Shown here one piece after another: positions 27,223 through 36,112 of a stretch of 55,922 nucleotides of DNA. The stretch's first letter is position 1; every line of letters starts with the position of its first letter. The stretch comes from Alcanivorax sp. UBA4485 (GTDB lineage Bacteria; Pseudomonadota; Gammaproteobacteria; Pseudomonadales; Alcanivoracaceae). The notes below the pieces were generated by a model. That model made no database searches and was not told where the DNA came from. It saw only the letters and a program-made list of their open reading frames with translations. Where the stretch lies: positions 2,443 to 58,364 of the forward strand of contig DGNT01000193.1 in the NCBI GenBank assembly GCA_002389055.1. The letters are read 5' to 3'. A program made the position numbers and the translations under genes.

Positions 27223-28905
27223 ATGACCGTGACCCGGAAAGCCGTCGAGACCGACGACGTCGAGCGCCACGACCGCAACTGGCCGGCGCTGAAAGCCTTC
27301 AGCGGCCACCAGCAGGACAGCGGTCTGCGCGCCTGGCTGGCGGTGATGGAGGGCACGCTGAAAGCCATCGAACGTACCGCCTGGCAGGGCCGCGAGCTGG
27401 CCCAGCAGGGGCTGGCCGCCTGGCGCGCCATCGAAAGCGGTGCCGGCGATGTGGCCGGCGAATGCCAGGAACTGGCCCGCGAGGCAAAGCGCTGGCCGGC
27501 CCGCCTCAAACGCCTGTCGGTGACCGGCTGGATGCTCACCCGGGTGGTCGCCAGCTACCGGCTTTGGGGCACCCGTTCAGCGTTTCTGCCCTCCGGCATG
27601 CAACAGGCGGCGCTGACCGCTTTGCACCGCAAGAACGCGCGGCGCTTCCGCAAAACCTCCCTGGAACAGGGCGGTGCCTTCCTCAAGATCGGGCAAATCC
27701 TGTCCAGCCGCCCGGACCTGCTGCCCGCCGCCTGGGTGGAAGAACTGGCCCAGCTGCAGGACCAGGCCCGCCCGGAAACCTTCGAGGCGGTGCGCGCCGT
27801 CATCGAGGAGGAATTCGGTACGCCTCTGGAAGAACTGTTCCAGAGCTTCGATCCGCAGCCGCTGGCCGCCGCCAGCATCGGCCAGGTGCACCGGGCCCGG
27901 CTGGCGGACGGCCGCGAGGTGGCGGTAAAAATCCAGCGGCCCGGCCTGGATGAGGTGATCGAACTGGATATGACGCTGTTGAAGGTGTTCATCGACAGCG
28001 TGCGTGGCGCCCTGCCGCCGATGGATTTCGACACCATTATCGGCGAGATCCAGCGTACCGTCCGCGACGAGCTGGACTATCGGGGCGAAGCCCGCGCCAT
28101 GCGCGAAGTACGTGCCCTGCTGGCCGATAAGCCCGCTGTCACGGTGCCCGCCACCGTGGACACGCTCTGCGGCGGCCGGGTCCTGACCAGTGAATTCATC
28201 CACGGCCGCAAACTGACCACGGTGCTCGACGAGTACCGGCAACAGGGCAACGAAGAGGCCATCGCCGACGCGCTGCATACGCTGCTGGATGCCTGGTTCC
28301 ACCAGGTCCTGGTGGGCGGCGTGTTCCAGGCTGATCCGCACCCCGGCAACCTGATGGTGGACGACGGCCGGCGCTTGGTGGTGTTGGATTTCGGTTGCAC
28401 CATGACCCTGCCCGAAAGCTTCCGGCGCGGCTATTTCCGAGTGCTGCAAGCGGCCATCGTCGGCGAGCGGCAAGTGATCGCCGAAACCCTCAATGAACTC
28501 GGCTTCGTCACCCGCAGCGGCAACCCGGATACCTTGCTGGCCTTCACCGACGCCTTGCTCGACCAGTTGCGCGACGCCATGCTCACGCCCGGCGACGGCG
28601 GCACGGAATGGCCCAGCGCCGAGCAGCTCATGGCCCAGGTGCGCGAGTTGTTGATTCGCATGGGCGACGACCCGGTGGAAAAAATTCCGGCGGAATTCGT
28701 CATGCTGGCCCGGGTGTTCGGCACCGTCGGCGGCCTGTTCCTGCACTACCAACCGCGTGTGGACGTGGCCCGCCTGGTGCTCGGCTACCTGAGCAACCCG
28801 GCCACCCTTGGCCCGGCACGGCCGGCGGCGCCGAACACCACCCCACTGCCCTGGTGGCAGCGTTGGGGGCTGCTCCCACGCCCCGAGGCCGGTTCACTTT
28901 CCTAA
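27223..28905 (+). CDS. UbiB/AarF (ABC1) family atypical kinase
   Basis: A 560-residue protein kinase-like fold protein. The family hallmarks are intact: K155-IGQ, the Ala-rich loop AAAS at about 215-218, AVKIQRP, D371PHPGN and D389FG. Members support ubiquinone synthesis or lipid metabolism as ATPases. An extra helical N-terminal region of about 125 residues precedes the ABC1 domain, and no classical UbiB C-terminal membrane pair is obvious, so it is a UbiB relative, probably not UbiB itself. ATG 27223 has AAGGGG at 7-base spacing. Confidence 0.88.
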   Translation: MTVTRKAVETDDVERHDRNWPALKAFSGHQQDSGLRAWLAVMEGTLKAIERTAWQGRELAQQGLAAWRAIESGAGDVAGECQELAREAKRWPARLKRLSVTGWMLTRVVASYRLWGTRSAFLPSGMQQAALTALHRKNARRFRKTSLEQGGAFLKIGQILSSRPDLLPAAWVEELAQLQDQARPETFEAVRAVIEEEFGTPLEELFQSFDPQPLAAASIGQVHRARLADGREVAVKIQRPGLDEVIELDMTLLKVFIDSVRGALPPMDFDTIIGEIQRTVRDELDYRGEARAMREVRALLADKPAVTVPATVDTLCGGRVLTSEFIHGRKLTTVLDEYRQQGNEEAIADALHTLLDAWFHQVLVGGVFQADPHPGNLMVDDGRRLVVLDFGCTMTLPESFRRGYFRVLQAAIVGERQVIAETLNELGFVTRSGNPDTLLAFTDALLDQLRDAMLTPGDGGTEWPSAEQLMAQVRELLIRMGDDPVEKIPAEFVMLARVFGTVGGLFLHYQPRVDVARLVLGYLSNPATLGPARPAAPNTTPLPWWQRWGLLPRPEAGSLS

Positions 28906-28921
28906 AACCATCCTCTATATT
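28893..28921 (+). promoter_or_regulatory. Predicted sigma-70 promoter of the LuxR gene
   Basis: TTCACT (28893-28898) and TATATT (28916-28921) are 17 bases apart, in the AT-rich stretch just around the stop codon of the UbiB-like gene. Suggests independent transcription of the regulator. Confidence 0.5.
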
Positions 28922-28994
28922 GATTTGCCGACGGTCCGCGGTCGTGCGCTTCATGGGGAAAGCCACGAGCGGGCCGGAACAAGGCCCCACCGCA

Positions 28995-30134
28995 ATGGAC
29001 AAAATGCTCGATCTGATCGGGGAGATCTACGAGGCATCGTTTAACCCCGGTCACTGGAACGCCGCCATCACCCGGCTTTGTGAGTACATGCAGGCACGCT
29101 CCGGCGCCCTCTTCATTGAAGATCACGGCGCCGGCACCCGTGGCATGATCGGCGCCCACGGCCTGTCCGGTGCGGTACGCCTGTCCTACCGTCTGGGCAT
29201 GGGCAAGCATGACCAGACCTTTAAGCTGCAGCGCGCCCAACCCCTGGGCGAGGCCCGGCAGCTAGTGGAATCCCGCCTTATTCGCCGCGAGCATCCGCTC
29301 TATTACAGCTTGATTCTGCGCCCCCACGACATCGGCCATATCGCCGTCATGAATATCTATAACGACGACGAATGGCATGTTGGCCTGGGGCTGCACCGGT
29401 CCTTCAAAGCGGACGCCTTCTCCGCTGACGAACTCCGCGACCTGAACCGCCTTTACCCTCATCTCAGCCGCGCGTTGCGCATCCACAAAGAATTCCACCG
29501 GCTTCGTCATCGTCAGCAAAGCATTGACGCGGCGCTGTCCCGGGTGCTCATGGGGTTGATCATCCTGGGGCCGGACGGCACCGCGCTCTACAGTAACCCG
29601 GTGGCCGACAGCCTGCTTAAACGTCACCCCGGCCTGGTGCTTAATGGCGGCCGCCCTCAGGCCCACTTCGCCCACGAAAACCGGCGCCTGCAGGCCATGC
29701 TGGACGATCTCGCCCTGGCGGACCCGGCCGACATCGACCGCCACGACCTGGCCCTGGGGCTGCATCATCCAGAGCGGGACCAGCCCCTCAACGTGGTGCT
29801 CGCCACACTCAACGCGCCGTATGGCGAACATGCCGACATGGCCCGCGGCAATGTGGCGCTGTATCTGTGCGATCCGGCTTCCCGTTTTCATTTTTCCCTA
29901 GACACACTGCACGCGCTGTACGACCTGACCCCCGCCGAGGCGCGGGTGGCCATGGCCCTCACCAACGGGCAAACCCCGAAGCAGATCGCGGAGAGCCAGG
30001 GCGTGGTGGTGGACACGGTGCGTTCCCAGCTGAAAAGTCTGTACGTGAAGATGGGCGTGAATAAACAACAGGATGTGATCCGCGTTCTGCTGTCCGGCGC
30101 CGTGACGCGCCCGGCCCGGACAGTGATCGACTAG
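28995..30134 (+). CDS. LuxR family transcriptional regulator
   Basis: A 379-residue regulator. The first about 190 residues form a GAF-like sensor of unknown ligand, about 195-295 looks PAS-like (ILGPDGTALYSNPVADSLL), and the C-terminus is a LuxR helix-turn-helix (LTPAEARVAMALTNGQTPKQ, VDTVRSQLKSLYVKMGV). ATG 28995 has AAGG 10 bases upstream; an ATG 14 codons earlier is possible but lacks a ribosome site. Convergent with the DsbA-fold gene. Confidence 0.85.
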   Translation: MDKMLDLIGEIYEASFNPGHWNAAITRLCEYMQARSGALFIEDHGAGTRGMIGAHGLSGAVRLSYRLGMGKHDQTFKLQRAQPLGEARQLVESRLIRREHPLYYSLILRPHDIGHIAVMNIYNDDEWHVGLGLHRSFKADAFSADELRDLNRLYPHLSRALRIHKEFHRLRHRQQSIDAALSRVLMGLIILGPDGTALYSNPVADSLLKRHPGLVLNGGRPQAHFAHENRRLQAMLDDLALADPADIDRHDLALGLHHPERDQPLNVVLATLNAPYGEHADMARGNVALYLCDPASRFHFSLDTLHALYDLTPAEARVAMALTNGQTPKQIAESQGVVVDTVRSQLKSLYVKMGVNKQQDVIRVLLSGAVTRPARTVID

Positions 30135-30146
30135 CCCAGCCGGGAA

Positions 30147-30737
30147 TCAGTCCACCCAGGCGCGCTCCAGGGCCGCGCCGAGCCGCTCGTTACCCCAGAA
30201 CAATTCCCCGTTCACCACGAACGACGGGGCGCCGAAAATGTCCCGCTGGCGGGCCTGGGCGACGTCGGCCCGGGTGCGCTCACCGCCACCCTCCGCCAGC
30301 GCCCGCTCCAGGGGCGCGCGGTCCAGCCCGGCCTGGCGCAGGCACTCCTCGATCACCGTCGGCGTGGCCGGATCACGGCGCTCGGCGAAACCGGCCCGGA
30401 ACACCGCCCGGCAGTACGCCGGCAAGCGGAACTCGGTATCGATCCAGGTGGCGGTTTTGGTGGCCAGGGTGCTGTTGAACGGAAAGCGCGCGGGTCGCCG
30501 CCAGGCGAGCCCCAGACGCCGGGTCTCGCGCTGCAGATCCAACCACAGATAACGGCCCCGCGCCGGGTACAGATTAAAGGGGGAATCGGTCCAGCCCTGC
30601 TCGCTGAAAATCGGGCCCAGCAGGAACGGCTTCCAGCGCACCCGCACGCCCGCCTCGGCGGCCGCCGGCTCGATGGTCTCCGCCGCCAGATAGGCGTACG
30701 GGCTGGCGAAATCAAACCAGAATTCCAGATCGGCCAT
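30147..30737 (-). CDS. DsbA-fold 2-hydroxychromene-2-carboxylate isomerase family protein
   Basis: A 196-residue thioredoxin-fold protein of the HCCA isomerase/GST-kappa type. The N-terminal FWFDFASPYAYLAAE has the active-site Ser-Pro in place of a CxxC, and the C-terminal GAPSFVVNGELFWGNERL is the conserved cis-Pro region. Members isomerise aromatic-degradation intermediates with glutathione; the substrate here is unknown. It follows the thioesterase gene with a one-base gap. Confidence 0.88.
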   Translation of the reverse strand: MADLEFWFDFASPYAYLAAETIEPAAAEAGVRVRWKPFLLGPIFSEQGWTDSPFNLYPARGRYLWLDLQRETRRLGLAWRRPARFPFNSTLATKTATWIDTEFRLPAYCRAVFRAGFAERRDPATPTVIEECLRQAGLDRAPLERALAEGGGERTRADVAQARQRDIFGAPSFVVNGELFWGNERLGAALERAWVD

Positions 30738-30738
30738 A

Positions 30739-31155
30739 TCAGCGCACCGCCACGATGGCCAGGGTCACGGTGGCCTTGGCGATCAGCTTACGACCGCCAA
30801 GGCCGTCCTCGGCGAACACCTCGGATTCCGCCACCGTCAGGGTCTTGCCCATTTTCAGCACCGTCGCTTCGCACACCAGCGCCACGCCCTGCGCCGGGCG
30901 CAGCAGGTTGACCTTGAACTCGGCGGTCAACGGCATGTGCCCGTCGTCCAGCAGCGTGCCGCAGGCGGCGCCGGCGGTATGGTCCGCCAGGGTGCCCACC
31001 GCGCCGGCGTGCACATAGCCGTTCTGCTGATTGAGTTCCTCGCGCACCAGCAGGCGCGATACCACCCTGCCCGGTTCGATGCTGTCCACTTCCACCCCCA
31101 GCAGCCGCAAAAACGGCGCCTGCATCAGGGTGCGCACCTGGTCCTGGTCGGCCAT
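30739..31155 (-). CDS. PaaI family (hotdog-fold) thioesterase
   Basis: A 138-residue hotdog-fold acyl-CoA thioesterase. The region NQQNGYVHAGAVGTLADHTA carries the usual catalytic motif, followed by AEFKVNLLRPAQG. ATG 31155 has AGGGGGA at good spacing, which decides the start. Cotranscribed with the DsbA-fold gene. On the minus strand TATAAC lies just upstream as a possible -10. Confidence 0.9.
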   Translation of the reverse strand: MADQDQVRTLMQAPFLRLLGVEVDSIEPGRVVSRLLVREELNQQNGYVHAGAVGTLADHTAGAACGTLLDDGHMPLTAEFKVNLLRPAQGVALVCEATVLKMGKTLTVAESEVFAEDGLGGRKLIAKATVTLAIVAVR

Positions 31156-31250
31156 TCCAATTATCCCCCTGTTGTTATATCCCATGCGGGCAAGCGCCAA
31201 GCATTCCGCATCGGGCCGGCTTTGACCAGCCCTCCGAAAGGCCAGACGCC

Positions 31251-32642
31251 TCAGAAGAAGCCGGCGCTGGCCGCGCCCGGCTGCTGCAGCGCGTCGCCGA
31301 TCACATGCAAAGCATGGCTTAGATCCTGCCGGCTGGCGGGGCCGCCCAGACAAAGCCGCACCGCCTCCGGCGGCTTGCCGTTCACTGCGAAGGCATCGCT
31401 GACCACCACATTGATGCCCTGGGCGCGCAGCCGGGCGGCGAACGCCACCCGGCTCCAGGCGGGCGGCATTCTCAGCCAGACATGGAACGCCTCCGGGTGC
31501 GACCGATAATCCGCGCCGGCAAGAATCTCGGCCACCAGCTCCTGGCGCACCTGGGACTCGCGGCGGGTCAGCGTCAGCGCCAGGTCGGCGGTGCCGTCCT
31601 GGACCCAACAGGACGCCAGGGCCGCGGTGATCGGCGACGCCATCACCGTGGTGGCGCGCAGGGTTACCGCCAGCCGCGAGCGCAAACGGGCCGAGGGCAG
31701 CGCCAGATAGGCGATGCGCAGGCCGGCCCCCAACGACTTGCTGAAACCGCACAGGTAGTAGGTCAGCTCCGGCGCCAGCGCCGCCAGGGCCGGCGGCCGG
31801 TGGGTGGGCAGCAGCCCGTAGGCGTCGTCTTCGATAATCGGCAGATTATGGCGGCGGGCGATCTGCACCACCCGGTGCCGGCGCTCTTCACTGAGCGTTA
31901 CCGCCGCCGGGTTAAGCAGCACCGGATTACAATACAACGCCTTGGGATGGTGTTCCGCGCACAGCTTCGCCAGCGCGCCCGAATCAATGCCCTCGTCATC
32001 CAGCGGCAGCCCCACCAGACGCAGACCCAACTGCCCGGCGATGGCGCGCAACCCCGGATAGGTCAGCGCTTCGCACAACACCACATCGCCGGGCCGGGCC
32101 AGATTACCCAGCACCGCCAGCAACGCGCTTTGCACCCCGGGGCACACCAGCACCCGGTCGACATCCACGCTCAGCGGACGGCGTTCCAGCCAGGCCACCG
32201 CCGCTTCGCGGTCCTCCATGGAGCCGCCGAATTCCTGATAGCGCATCAAGGGCTGGAGGTCCGGCCCCAACGCCCGTAACCCGGCTTCCATCCGCTCGCG
32301 CAATAACGGGTCATGGGGTTCCGGCGGCAGGTTCATGGTCATGTCCACCGCCCGGTCGGCGCTGGCGCTGCGGCGGCTGGCGCTGCCCGGCCGGCATACG
32401 AAAGAGCCCTGCCCGACCCGCGAGTAAATCAGACCGCGGCGCTGCGCTTCGCCGTACCCGCGTGACACGGTGGCGTAGTTGAGTTGCAGGGTCTCGGCGA
32501 GATCACGCAGCGGTGGCAGGCGCTCACCGACCCCCAGCCGACCGGCCAGAATGTCATCGCCGATGGCGTCGGCGATACGAATATAGACGGGCTGCCCGCT
32601 GTTCTTGAGAACCGGTCGCCAGGCCTCCTGGGAAGAGGTCAT
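31251..32642 (-). CDS. MocR/PdxR-type transcriptional regulator (GntR-aminotransferase fusion)
   Basis: A 463-residue fusion. Residues about 10-80 are a GntR winged helix (VYIRIADAIGDDILAGRL, LAETLQLNYATVSRGYGEA); about 100-455 is a class I aminotransferase domain. The PLP-binding Lys is in CGFSKSLGAGLRIAY, and IIEDDAYG provides the Asp that contacts PLP. MocR proteins sense PLP-linked amino compounds and usually control a divergent gene set. Here that is the nitrilase cluster; TGATTGG-type repeats lie between. Confidence 0.9.
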   Translation of the reverse strand: MTSSQEAWRPVLKNSGQPVYIRIADAIGDDILAGRLGVGERLPPLRDLAETLQLNYATVSRGYGEAQRRGLIYSRVGQGSFVCRPGSASRRSASADRAVDMTMNLPPEPHDPLLRERMEAGLRALGPDLQPLMRYQEFGGSMEDREAAVAWLERRPLSVDVDRVLVCPGVQSALLAVLGNLARPGDVVLCEALTYPGLRAIAGQLGLRLVGLPLDDEGIDSGALAKLCAEHHPKALYCNPVLLNPAAVTLSEERRHRVVQIARRHNLPIIEDDAYGLLPTHRPPALAALAPELTYYLCGFSKSLGAGLRIAYLALPSARLRSRLAVTLRATTVMASPITAALASCWVQDGTADLALTLTRRESQVRQELVAEILAGADYRSHPEAFHVWLRMPPAWSRVAFAARLRAQGINVVVSDAFAVNGKPPEAVRLCLGGPASRQDLSHALHVIGDALQQPGAASAGFF

Positions 32643-32750
32643 CGGCACACTCCACGCAAACGCCACGCCGCACGGCGGCGCCTTTTCGCACTGATCGGAG
32701 CCACCCCGTGCACCACTGTCGCTCATCCGGGAGGGCGCCGTCCGGCGCTT

Positions 32751-32850
32751 TGATTGGTTGCCCGCCGGCCAGTTACTCGCGGCACCACGGGATTCGCCGC
32801 CTATTGAGCCACAAGGGACCCGACCAATCAATCATTTCACCCATTGGTTG
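32751..32850. promoter_or_regulatory. Putative MocR operator: three TGATTGG-type repeats
   Basis: TGATTGGTTG at 32751-32760, CGACCAATCA at 32821-32830 (complement of TGATTGGTCG) and CCATTGGTTG at 32841-32850. Mixed direct and inverted repeats are usual for MocR/PdxR regulators. The third copy touches the -24 element. The whole 306-base gap between the regulator and the cluster also has a half-palindrome TGCACCA at 32709-32715, resembling half an NtrC site, and nothing else recognisable. Confidence 0.5.
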
Positions 32851-32864
32851 GCATATTGATTGCA
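32849..32864 (+). promoter_or_regulatory. Sigma-54 (-24/-12) promoter of the nitrilase cluster
   Basis: TGGCATATTGATTGCA matches the sigma-54 consensus TGGCAC-G-N4-TTGCW with exact spacing between the GG and GC pairs. It lies 84 bases before the first gene of the cluster. No competing sigma-70 promoter is evident. Confidence 0.7.
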
Positions 32865-32947
32865 ATTGAACGGCTACGGCGCGTGGCCCCATGGGCGCCG
32901 CCTTCGATCCATCTCAAAAGCATCCTCACAAGCATAGGGAGACGGTT

Positions 32948-33430
32948 ATGCCCACCGTAGAGAAAGCAGCGCATCAGAAAGGCGATTTTTTCGTCGACTA
33001 CGAAGAAAAGGTGTTCGAGGACGTCAAGGCGGAACCCGGGGAGAAAGCCCTGGTGACCTTCCACACGGTCGCGTTCGAAGGGTCCATCGGGCTGGTCAAC
33101 ATGTTGCAGGCCACGCGGTTGCAGCGCAAAGGGTTCGACACCTCGGTACTGCTGTACGGCCCCGGTGTCACCCTGGGCGTGCAGCGCGGCTTCCCGACCC
33201 TCGGCGACGAGGCGTTCCCCGGCCATATGGCGGTGAACAACCAGATCACCAAGTTCATGGGGGAAGGCGGCAAGGTATACGCCTGTCGGTTCGCGCTGCA
33301 GGCGCTGTACGGTCATGGCGAACCGTCATTGATTGAGGGCATACGGCCAATCAATCCGCTGGACGTACTCGACATCGTCCTGCTGCACCGCCGCGACGGC
33401 GCCTTCATCCTCGATACCTGGACCACCTGA
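32948..33430 (+). CDS. MSMEG_0572 family nitrogen starvation response protein
   Basis: A 160-residue cytoplasmic protein without signal or membrane segments. Motifs such as FHTVAFEGSIGLVNMLQATR and YGPGVTLGVQRGFPTLG, and its position before a Nit6803-type nitrilase, identify the family. The fold looks DsrE-like, but no reaction is known. Ribosome site AGGGAGA precedes ATG 32948. First gene of the seven-gene operon; 12 bases separate it from the nitrilase. Confidence 0.88.
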   Translation: MPTVEKAAHQKGDFFVDYEEKVFEDVKAEPGEKALVTFHTVAFEGSIGLVNMLQATRLQRKGFDTSVLLYGPGVTLGVQRGFPTLGDEAFPGHMAVNNQITKFMGEGGKVYACRFALQALYGHGEPSLIEGIRPINPLDVLDIVLLHRRDGAFILDTWTT

Positions 33431-33442
33431 GGGAGCGGCGCC

Positions 33443-34483
33443 ATGAACGAAGCCGGCACGGTACGGGCGGCGGCGGCGCAGATCGCGCCGGATCTGCGCA
33501 CCCCCGGGGGCACGCTGGACAAGGTGTGCGCCACCATCGAGGAGGCCGCCGGGCGGAGCGTGGCGCTGATCGTCTTCCCGGAAACTCTGCTGCCCTACTA
33601 CCCGTATTTTTCGTTCGTGCGCGCCCCGGCGTTCTCCGGCGCGGACCACCTCGCCCTGTATCAACAAGCGGTGACGGTGCCCGGCCCGGAGCTTGACCGG
33701 GTCGCCGCCCTCGCCGCCCGCCATTCGATGGTGGTGGTCCTGGGCGTCAACGAGCGGGACCGGGGTACCCTCTACAACACCCAGGTGGTGTTCGACCGCG
33801 ACGGCCGCCTGCTGCTCAAACGCCGCAAGATCACCCCCACCTACCACGAGCGGATGATCTGGGGCCAGGGCGACGCCAGCGGCCTGCGGGTGGTGGACAG
33901 CGGCGTCGGCCGGATCGGCGCGCTGGCCTGCTGGGAGCACTACAACCCGCTGGCCCGCTATGCGCTGATGACCCAGCACGAAGAAATTCACTGCGCCCAG
34001 TTTCCCGGCTCCATGGTCGGCCAGGTGTTCGCCGACCAGATCGAAGCGGCGATGCGCCACCACGCGGCCGAATCCGGCTGTTTCGTGGTCAACGCCACCG
34101 GCTGGCTGGAAGACCACCAGATCGAATCGATCACGGACGACCCGGCCCAGCAGAAGGCCCTGCGCGGCGGCTGCATGACCATGATCGTGTCGCCGGAGGG
34201 CAAGGTGCTGGGCGAGCCAATCACCGAAGGCGAAGGCCTGTGCGTGGCCGACCTGGACATGGCCCTGATTCTCAAGCGCAAACGGATGATGGATTCGGTG
34301 GGCCATTACGCCCGCCCGGAGCTGCTCAGCCTGATGATCGACCGCCGCCCGGCCGCCACCTGGCACGACGTCCCGAAACCGGACGACCAGGCGCCGACCG
34401 TGACCACTTTCCAATCTCCGCCCGAGAGGAGCGATAGCGATGACCGCGAGCAAAGCGTTGTCCACCGAACAGCTCATCAATGA
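33443..34483 (+). CDS. Nit6803-type nitrilase
   Basis: A 346-residue carbon-nitrogen hydrolase. The triad is Glu47 (FPETLLPYYPYFSF), Lys129 (RRKITPTYHER) and Cys163 (ACWEHYNPLARY), the last matching true nitrilases better than amidases. This subgroup hydrolyses nitriles to acids with ammonia release in vitro; the natural substrate is unknown. The C-terminal 15 codons overlap the radical SAM gene by 44 bases. Confidence 0.93.
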   Translation: MNEAGTVRAAAAQIAPDLRTPGGTLDKVCATIEEAAGRSVALIVFPETLLPYYPYFSFVRAPAFSGADHLALYQQAVTVPGPELDRVAALAARHSMVVVLGVNERDRGTLYNTQVVFDRDGRLLLKRRKITPTYHERMIWGQGDASGLRVVDSGVGRIGALACWEHYNPLARYALMTQHEEIHCAQFPGSMVGQVFADQIEAAMRHHAAESGCFVVNATGWLEDHQIESITDDPAQQKALRGGCMTMIVSPEGKVLGEPITEGEGLCVADLDMALILKRKRMMDSVGHYARPELLSLMIDRRPAATWHDVPKPDDQAPTVTTFQSPPERSDSDDREQSVVHRTAHQ

Positions 34484-35573
34484 GCTGCAAACCCGGGGCG
34501 TGCGGCTGGAAAACCCGGGCAACGGCGCCCCCAGCCGGCGCGGCGGCGCCGGCCCGTCGGACCACAAAGCGGTGGATATCGACGGCCGGGTGGTGATGAT
34601 TCCCGTGCACACCGCCGGCGCCGGTCAGTCGCCGTACAGTCTGGGTACCGCCAGCCACGACGGCGCCGCCGCCCTGTCCCAGGACGGCCGCGAAATCGCT
34701 CGGCTGGCGTTCACGCCCACACCGCGCTTTTACGACCTGCGCACCGAGGACGGCGTGCCCTATTCCCACATCGCCACCCTGCACGGACGGGACGTGCTCG
34801 CCACCACCGTGCTGCAAACCTGCATTCGCTATAACAACCGCAAGGTCTCCTGCCAGTTCTGCGCCATTGAGCAATCCCTCAAGGAGGGCCGCACCATCGC
34901 CCACAAGACGCCGGCGCAACTGGCCGAGGTGGCGCGGGCGGCGGTGGACCTGGACGGCGTCAAACACATGGTGATGACCACCGGCACCCCCAACCTGCGC
35001 GACCGGGGCGCGCGCATACTGTGCGACAGCGCCGCCGCCGTCACCGCCGCCGTGGACCTGCCGATCCAGGCGCAGTGCGAACCGCCGGACGACCCGGCCT
35101 GGTTCCACCGCCTGCGCGACAGCGGCGTGGCCAGCCTGGGCATGCACCTGGAGATCGCCACCCCGGCGCTGCGCGAGAGAATCATGCCCAGCAAGGCCTC
35201 GGTGAGCCTGGACCAGTACATGGAGGCCTTCGCCGAGGCGGTAGCGGTGTTCGGGCGCGGCCAGGTGAGTACCTATTTGCTGGCCGGACTCGGCGACACC
35301 CCGGAAACCACCCTGGCGCTTTGCCGACGGTTGATCGACCTTGGGGTTTACCCGTTCGTGGTGCCGTTCGTGCCGATCTCCGGCACGCCGCTGGCCAACC
35401 ACCCGTCGCCGTCGTCCGCCCACATGGCCAGCATCCTGGAGCCGCTGGCGGGCATGCTGCGCGACGGCGCCCTGCGTTCCCGTGACATCAAAGCCGGCTG
35501 CGGACGCTGCGGCGCCTGCTCGTCGCTGTCCACCTTCGAGGACGCCCCCGCGGATCTGGAGAGCGCGTCATGA
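34440..35573 (+). CDS. MSMEG_0568 family radical SAM protein
   Basis: A 377-residue enzyme. The putative cluster cysteines are Cys128, Cys138 and Cys141 in TCIRYNNRKVSCQFC, a CX9CX2C spacing in place of the usual CX3CX2C. A second group, Cys354, Cys357 and Cys360 (CGRCGAC), lies near the C-terminus and could hold an auxiliary cluster. Between them TIM-barrel features are seen (VMTTGTPNLRD, SLGMHLEIATPALRERI). Substrate unknown. Start ATG has GAGGAGC upstream. The stop overlaps the acetyltransferase as ATGA. Confidence 0.9.
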   Translation: MTASKALSTEQLINELQTRGVRLENPGNGAPSRRGGAGPSDHKAVDIDGRVVMIPVHTAGAGQSPYSLGTASHDGAAALSQDGREIARLAFTPTPRFYDLRTEDGVPYSHIATLHGRDVLATTVLQTCIRYNNRKVSCQFCAIEQSLKEGRTIAHKTPAQLAEVARAAVDLDGVKHMVMTTGTPNLRDRGARILCDSAAAVTAAVDLPIQAQCEPPDDPAWFHRLRDSGVASLGMHLEIATPALRERIMPSKASVSLDQYMEAFAEAVAVFGRGQVSTYLLAGLGDTPETTLALCRRLIDLGVYPFVVPFVPISGTPLANHPSPSSAHMASILEPLAGMLRDGALRSRDIKAGCGRCGACSSLSTFEDAPADLESAS

Positions 35574-36112
35574 TTCTTGAGCCGGTGACCCCCTTCCGCC
35601 CCCGGGAGTACGCGGTGAAAGTGGCGGACCAGGCCTGGGAGCAGCGGGCCGCCGCCACGCTGCGCCACCGCGTGTTCTGCCAGGAGCAGGGCCTGTTCCA
35701 GGACCACGACCGGGATGCCCTGGACGACCACGCCAGCACCCTGGTGGCGCTGTCCTACCTGGGCGGCGGCCCGGACGAGGTGGTCGGCACGGTGCGTATC
35801 CACAGCGACCGGCCCGGCATCTGGTACGGCTCCCGGCTGGCGGTGGCGCCGGGCTACCGGCGCGACGCTCATCTGGGCAGCGCGCTGATCCGGCTGGCCG
35901 TGGGCAGCGCCCATGCGCGCGGCTGTAACGCCTTTTTCGCCACCGTTCAGGCCGCCAACCAGGCCCTGTTCGAAAGCCTGCACTGGCGCACGCTGCGCGG
36001 CCTGGATCTGCATGGTCGGCCGCACGTGCTGATGCGCGCTGATCTGGCGCACTACCCACCGGTGCCCGACGGCATCCTGCCGCGGGTGGCGCTGGGCAGG
36101 AGGGCATCGTGA
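35570..36112 (+). CDS. MSMEG_0567/Sll0786 family N-acetyltransferase
   Basis: A 180-residue GNAT-fold protein. The acetyl-CoA binding strand and loop appear as GSRLAVAPGYRRDAHLGSAL, preceded by VVGTVRIHSD. Residues 20-50 (WEQRAAATLRHRVFCQEQGL) resemble autoinducer-synthase-like GNATs. The acceptor is unknown, presumably an amine made by cluster enzymes. It overlaps both neighbours by 4 bases. Confidence 0.88.
   Translation: MILEPVTPFRPREYAVKVADQAWEQRAAATLRHRVFCQEQGLFQDHDRDALDDHASTLVALSYLGGGPDEVVGTVRIHSDRPGIWYGSRLAVAPGYRRDAHLGSALIRLAVGSAHARGCNAFFATVQAANQALFESLHWRTLRGLDLHGRPHVLMRADLAHYPPVPDGILPRVALGRRAS

Noticed and set aside
30739..31752. A 337-residue thioesterase with a long N-terminal extension
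   Set aside because: The extension is Arg/Gly/Ala-rich and antisense to the MocR gene; ATG 31155 has a strong ribosome site and family-like start.
32709..32725. Complete NtrC binding site
   Set aside because: Only the TGCACCA half fits; the other half matches poorly, so it is mentioned only as a half-site.
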